A stretch of 64,000 nt of DNA from Candidatus Thioglobus sp. NP1 (GTDB lineage: Bacteria; Pseudomonadota; Gammaproteobacteria; PS1; Pseudothioglobaceae), in NCBI RefSeq assembly GCF_003326015.1, contig NZ_CP023860.1, forward strand, positions 620,001-684,000. The letters run 5' to 3'. Below, one piece after another: positions 61,770 through 64,000 of the stretch. The notes under the pieces are model-generated. The model saw nothing but the letters and a program-made list of their open reading frames with translations. It was not told the origin of the DNA and ran no database searches. Within the stretch, counting starts at the first letter, position 1. Each line of letters opens with the position of its first letter. The position numbers were made by a program, and so were the translations under genes.

Positions 61770-64000
61770 ATGAAAACTGCTGAAATAAGACAGAAATTTT
61801 TAACTTATTTTGAAAGTCATGGGCATGCAATTCAGCAGAGTGCATCCTTAGTTCCTCATAATGATAATACACTGTTATTTGTCAACTCTGGAATGGTGCC
61901 TTTTAAAGATATTTTTACAGGTGCAACTAAATCTTCTTTTAATCGAGCTGTATCTTGTCAAAGGTGCGTTAGAGCTGGAGGGAAGCATAATGATTTAGAT
62001 AATGTGGGATATACCGCACGACATCATACTTTTTTTGAAATGTTGGGTAACTTTAGTTTTGGAGATTACTTTAAAAGTGAGGCCATTAGGTTTGCTTGGA
62101 GTTTTCTTACTGAGGAGATTAAATTACCAAAGGAAAGGTTATGGGTAAGTATTTACAAAGACGATGATGAGGCTTTTGATATTTGGGTTAATGAAATAGG
62201 TTTTCCTGCAGATAGAATTTCACGTTGTGGAGAGAAAGATAACTTCTGGCAAATGGGAGATACTGGTCCATGTGGGCCTTGTAGTGAAATTTTTTATGAT
62301 CATGGTGAGCATATTGCTGGAGGTCCTCCAGGAACTCCAGAAGAAGATGGCGATAGATTTATTGAGATTTGGAACCTTGTTTTTATGCAGTTTGAAAGAC
62401 AATCAGATGGAGAATTAGAGCCTCTAAAGTCAAAAGGTGTTGACACTGGAATGGGACTAGAGAGACTTGCGGCTGTAATGCAACATGAAAACAATAATTA
62501 TGATATTGATAGTTTTAAAGAGTTAACAAAAGACATAGTTAAGCTTACACCTAAGACTGAAAAAGTTCAAGATAGTAATGCCTCAGTAAGAGTTATAGCT
62601 GATCATATTCGTTCTACAGCGTTTATGGTGGTTGATGGTATTATTCCTTCTAATGAGGGTCGAGGATATGTTCTACGCAGAATAATTAGAAGGGCTATTC
62701 GACATGGTCATAAACTTGGCATTAATAAAACTTTTTTTTATAAATTAGTATCAACATTAGCCAAACAAAATAAAAGCGCATATCCAGAGTTAATTTCAGT
62801 TCAGTCTAGTGTAGAGAAAATTTTAAAAAAGGAAGAGGAGCGATTTGCCCAAACCTTAGATATTGGTATGGATATTCTTAATAATGCGATTAATGAACTT
62901 AGTGGAGAAGAGATTAGTGGAGAGTTGGCATTTAAGCTATATGATACATACGGTTTTCCAGTTGACTTAACAGCAGACGTGGCAAGAGAGCGTTACTTAA
63001 CTATTGATATGAAAAGTTTTGAAACAGAAATGATGCTTCAGAAGCAGCGTGCTCGAAAAGCAGGCGACTTTGATTCTAAAAAGTCATCAGTTTCTATAAG
63101 TGCTGCAACTGAGTTTTTAGGCTATGAATTATATGAGAATAAGGCTACTGTAAAAGCAGTTATTAGAAACAATAAGTCTGTAAATAAAGTTAATGAAGGT
63201 GAAGAAGCAATTATAGTTTTAGATAAAAGCAGTTTTTATGGTGAGTCAGGTGGTCAGAGTGGAGATCATGGAAGTATCTCAATAAAAGGTTCACAATTTC
63301 AAGTTTCTGATACACAAAAACAAACTTCAAACGCTTTTGAACATTATGGTATTCAGTCAATTGGCTCTCTTAAGGTTGGTGACAAAGTAGAGGCAAAAAT
63401 TGATTTGAAAAGGCGTAAAAAAATTATGAATAATCACTCTGCAACTCATCTTTTGCATGAAGCTTTAAGGCAGATATTGGGAGATCAGGTGCATCAAAAG
63501 GGATCATTGGTAGAATCTGATAAATTAAGGTTTGATTTTTCTCATGATGAGGTTTTATCAAGATCTGCAATTGATAAGATTGAACTATTAGTTAACGAGC
63601 AAATTTTAGGTAATTCAAAAGTCACTACTGAAGAGACTGATATCGATAGTGCTAAGAATAAAGGTGCTATGGCACTTTTTGGAGAAAAGTATGGTGATTT
63701 AGTGAGATTACTCACAATGGGAGATGAAAATTTTTCTGTTGAACTTTGTGGCGGAACCCATGTTGAGAGATTAGGAGATATTGGAAGGTTTAAGATCATT
63801 TCTGAAAGTGGAATTTCTTCAGGAATAAGAAGAATTGAGGCAATTACAGGGATAGAAGCTTATGAGCTTGATAAAAAAAATGAAAATGATATAAATCAAA
63901 TTGTTAACTTAACAAAATCAAGTAATTTAAAAGTTACAGAAAAAGTTAAGCAACTGATTAGTAATCAAAAAACACTTGAAAAACAACTAGCTACTTATCA
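61770..64000 (+). CDS. alaS: Alanyl-tRNA synthetase (3' end beyond window)
   Basis: ATG 61770 opens a frame that runs off the window. [50 protein letters not shown] (quoted in part), [13 protein letters not shown] and [14 protein letters not shown] are AlaS motifs 1-3; the editing domain has [12 protein letters not shown] and [13 protein letters not shown] (zinc ligands). About 744 of roughly 865 residues are present. Upstream mazEF is only 47 bases away. Confidence 0.97.
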   Translation, partial: MKTAEIRQKFLTYFESHGHAIQQSASLVPHNDNTLLFVNSGMVPFKDIFTGATKSSFNRAVSCQRCVRAGGKHNDLDNVGYTARHHTFFEMLGNFSFGDYFKSEAIRFAWSFLTEEIKLPKERLWVSIYKDDDEAFDIWVNEIGFPADRISRCGEKDNFWQMGDTGPCGPCSEIFYDHGEHIAGGPPGTPEEDGDRFIEIWNLVFMQFERQSDGELEPLKSKGVDTGMGLERLAAVMQHENNNYDIDSFKELTKDIVKLTPKTEKVQDSNASVRVIADHIRSTAFMVVDGIIPSNEGRGYVLRRIIRRAIRHGHKLGINKTFFYKLVSTLAKQNKSAYPELISVQSSVEKILKKEEERFAQTLDIGMDILNNAINELSGEEISGELAFKLYDTYGFPVDLTADVARERYLTIDMKSFETEMMLQKQRARKAGDFDSKKSSVSISAATEFLGYELYENKATVKAVIRNNKSVNKVNEGEEAIIVLDKSSFYGESGGQSGDHGSISIKGSQFQVSDTQKQTSNAFEHYGIQSIGSLKVGDKVEAKIDLKRRKKIMNNHSATHLLHEALRQILGDQVHQKGSLVESDKLRFDFSHDEVLSRSAIDKIELLVNEQILGNSKVTTEETDIDSAKNKGAMALFGEKYGDLVRLLTMGDENFSVELCGGTHVERLGDIGRFKIISESGISSGIRRIEAITGIEAYELDKKNENDINQIVNLTKSSNLKVTEKVKQLISNQKTLEKQLATY

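Noticed and set aside
62220-63799. Short frames on both strands across the right end
   Set aside because: All lie inside alaS, whose own frame is continuous from 61770 to the window edge.

Overview
The window is an AT-rich (roughly one third G+C by eye) stretch of a gammaproteobacterial chromosome dominated by a surface-polysaccharide (O-antigen or capsule) biosynthesis locus. The right end is ordinary chromosome: galU, glmS, an RfaH/NusG-like factor, a PHP-domain phosphoesterase, a YciO/Sua5-type protein, a mazEF pair and alaS. The low G+C, tightly overlapped genes and marine-style sugar repertoire fit a SUP05/Thioglobus-type marine gammaproteobacterium, but that placement is inference.

Layout. 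1-5641: end of a nonulosonate (pseudaminic-type) pathway (PseG end, NeuB/PseI) with a hexapeptide acyltransferase, a DegT aminotransferase, a WbqC protein, two methyltransferases and a PIG-L deacetylase. 5662-17456: two large GT-B-like proteins flank an unusual cassette (HisC-like aminotransferase, two Gfo/Idh/MocA oxidoreductases, KdsB-like cytidylyltransferase, two methyltransferases, SIS isomerase, IMPase, 2-hydroxyacid dehydrogenase) that looks like a pathway for an uncommon CMP-activated residue. 17490-20742: CDP-6-deoxyhexose genes. 20732-23764: a GT2, a Wzy-like polymerase and a Wzz-like chain-length protein. 23935-27710: bi-domain oxidoreductase and heparinase-like protein. 27711-49142: a patchwork of small cassettes separated by gene relics, including an acyl-decoration module (FkbH, ACP, methyltransferase, VOC, MBOAT, SGNH-like). 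49143-56165: wecB, wecC, GT4, SDR, initiating sugar transferase and a WbpM-type dehydratase.

Most genes in the locus read rightward and overlap by 1-30 bases (ATGA, TAATG, TGATG), so long polycistronic transcripts are likely. The RfaH-like gene beside the locus is a natural antitermination candidate. No Wzx flippase or polysaccharide ABC transporter is visible; one may lie left of the window.

The most unusual signal is a 50-residue peptide unit present three times, always in frame and without gaps. Two near-identical tandem copies lie inside the SGNH-like protein (38914-39255) and a diverged third lies inside an adjacent, unrelated DUF3108-like exported protein (40445-40594). It behaves like a protein-coding insertion element or a mobile periplasmic domain. 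The second strong signal is a set of broken relics (sugar transferase, Gfo C-terminus, transketolase C-terminus, FAD-enzyme N-terminus, HTH/recombinase-like piece, second heparinase C-terminus) at cassette junctions, recording successive replacements. The heparinase relic just before wecB, with the intact heparinase 21 kb to its left, suggests that the intervening DNA was inserted between genes that once were adjacent.
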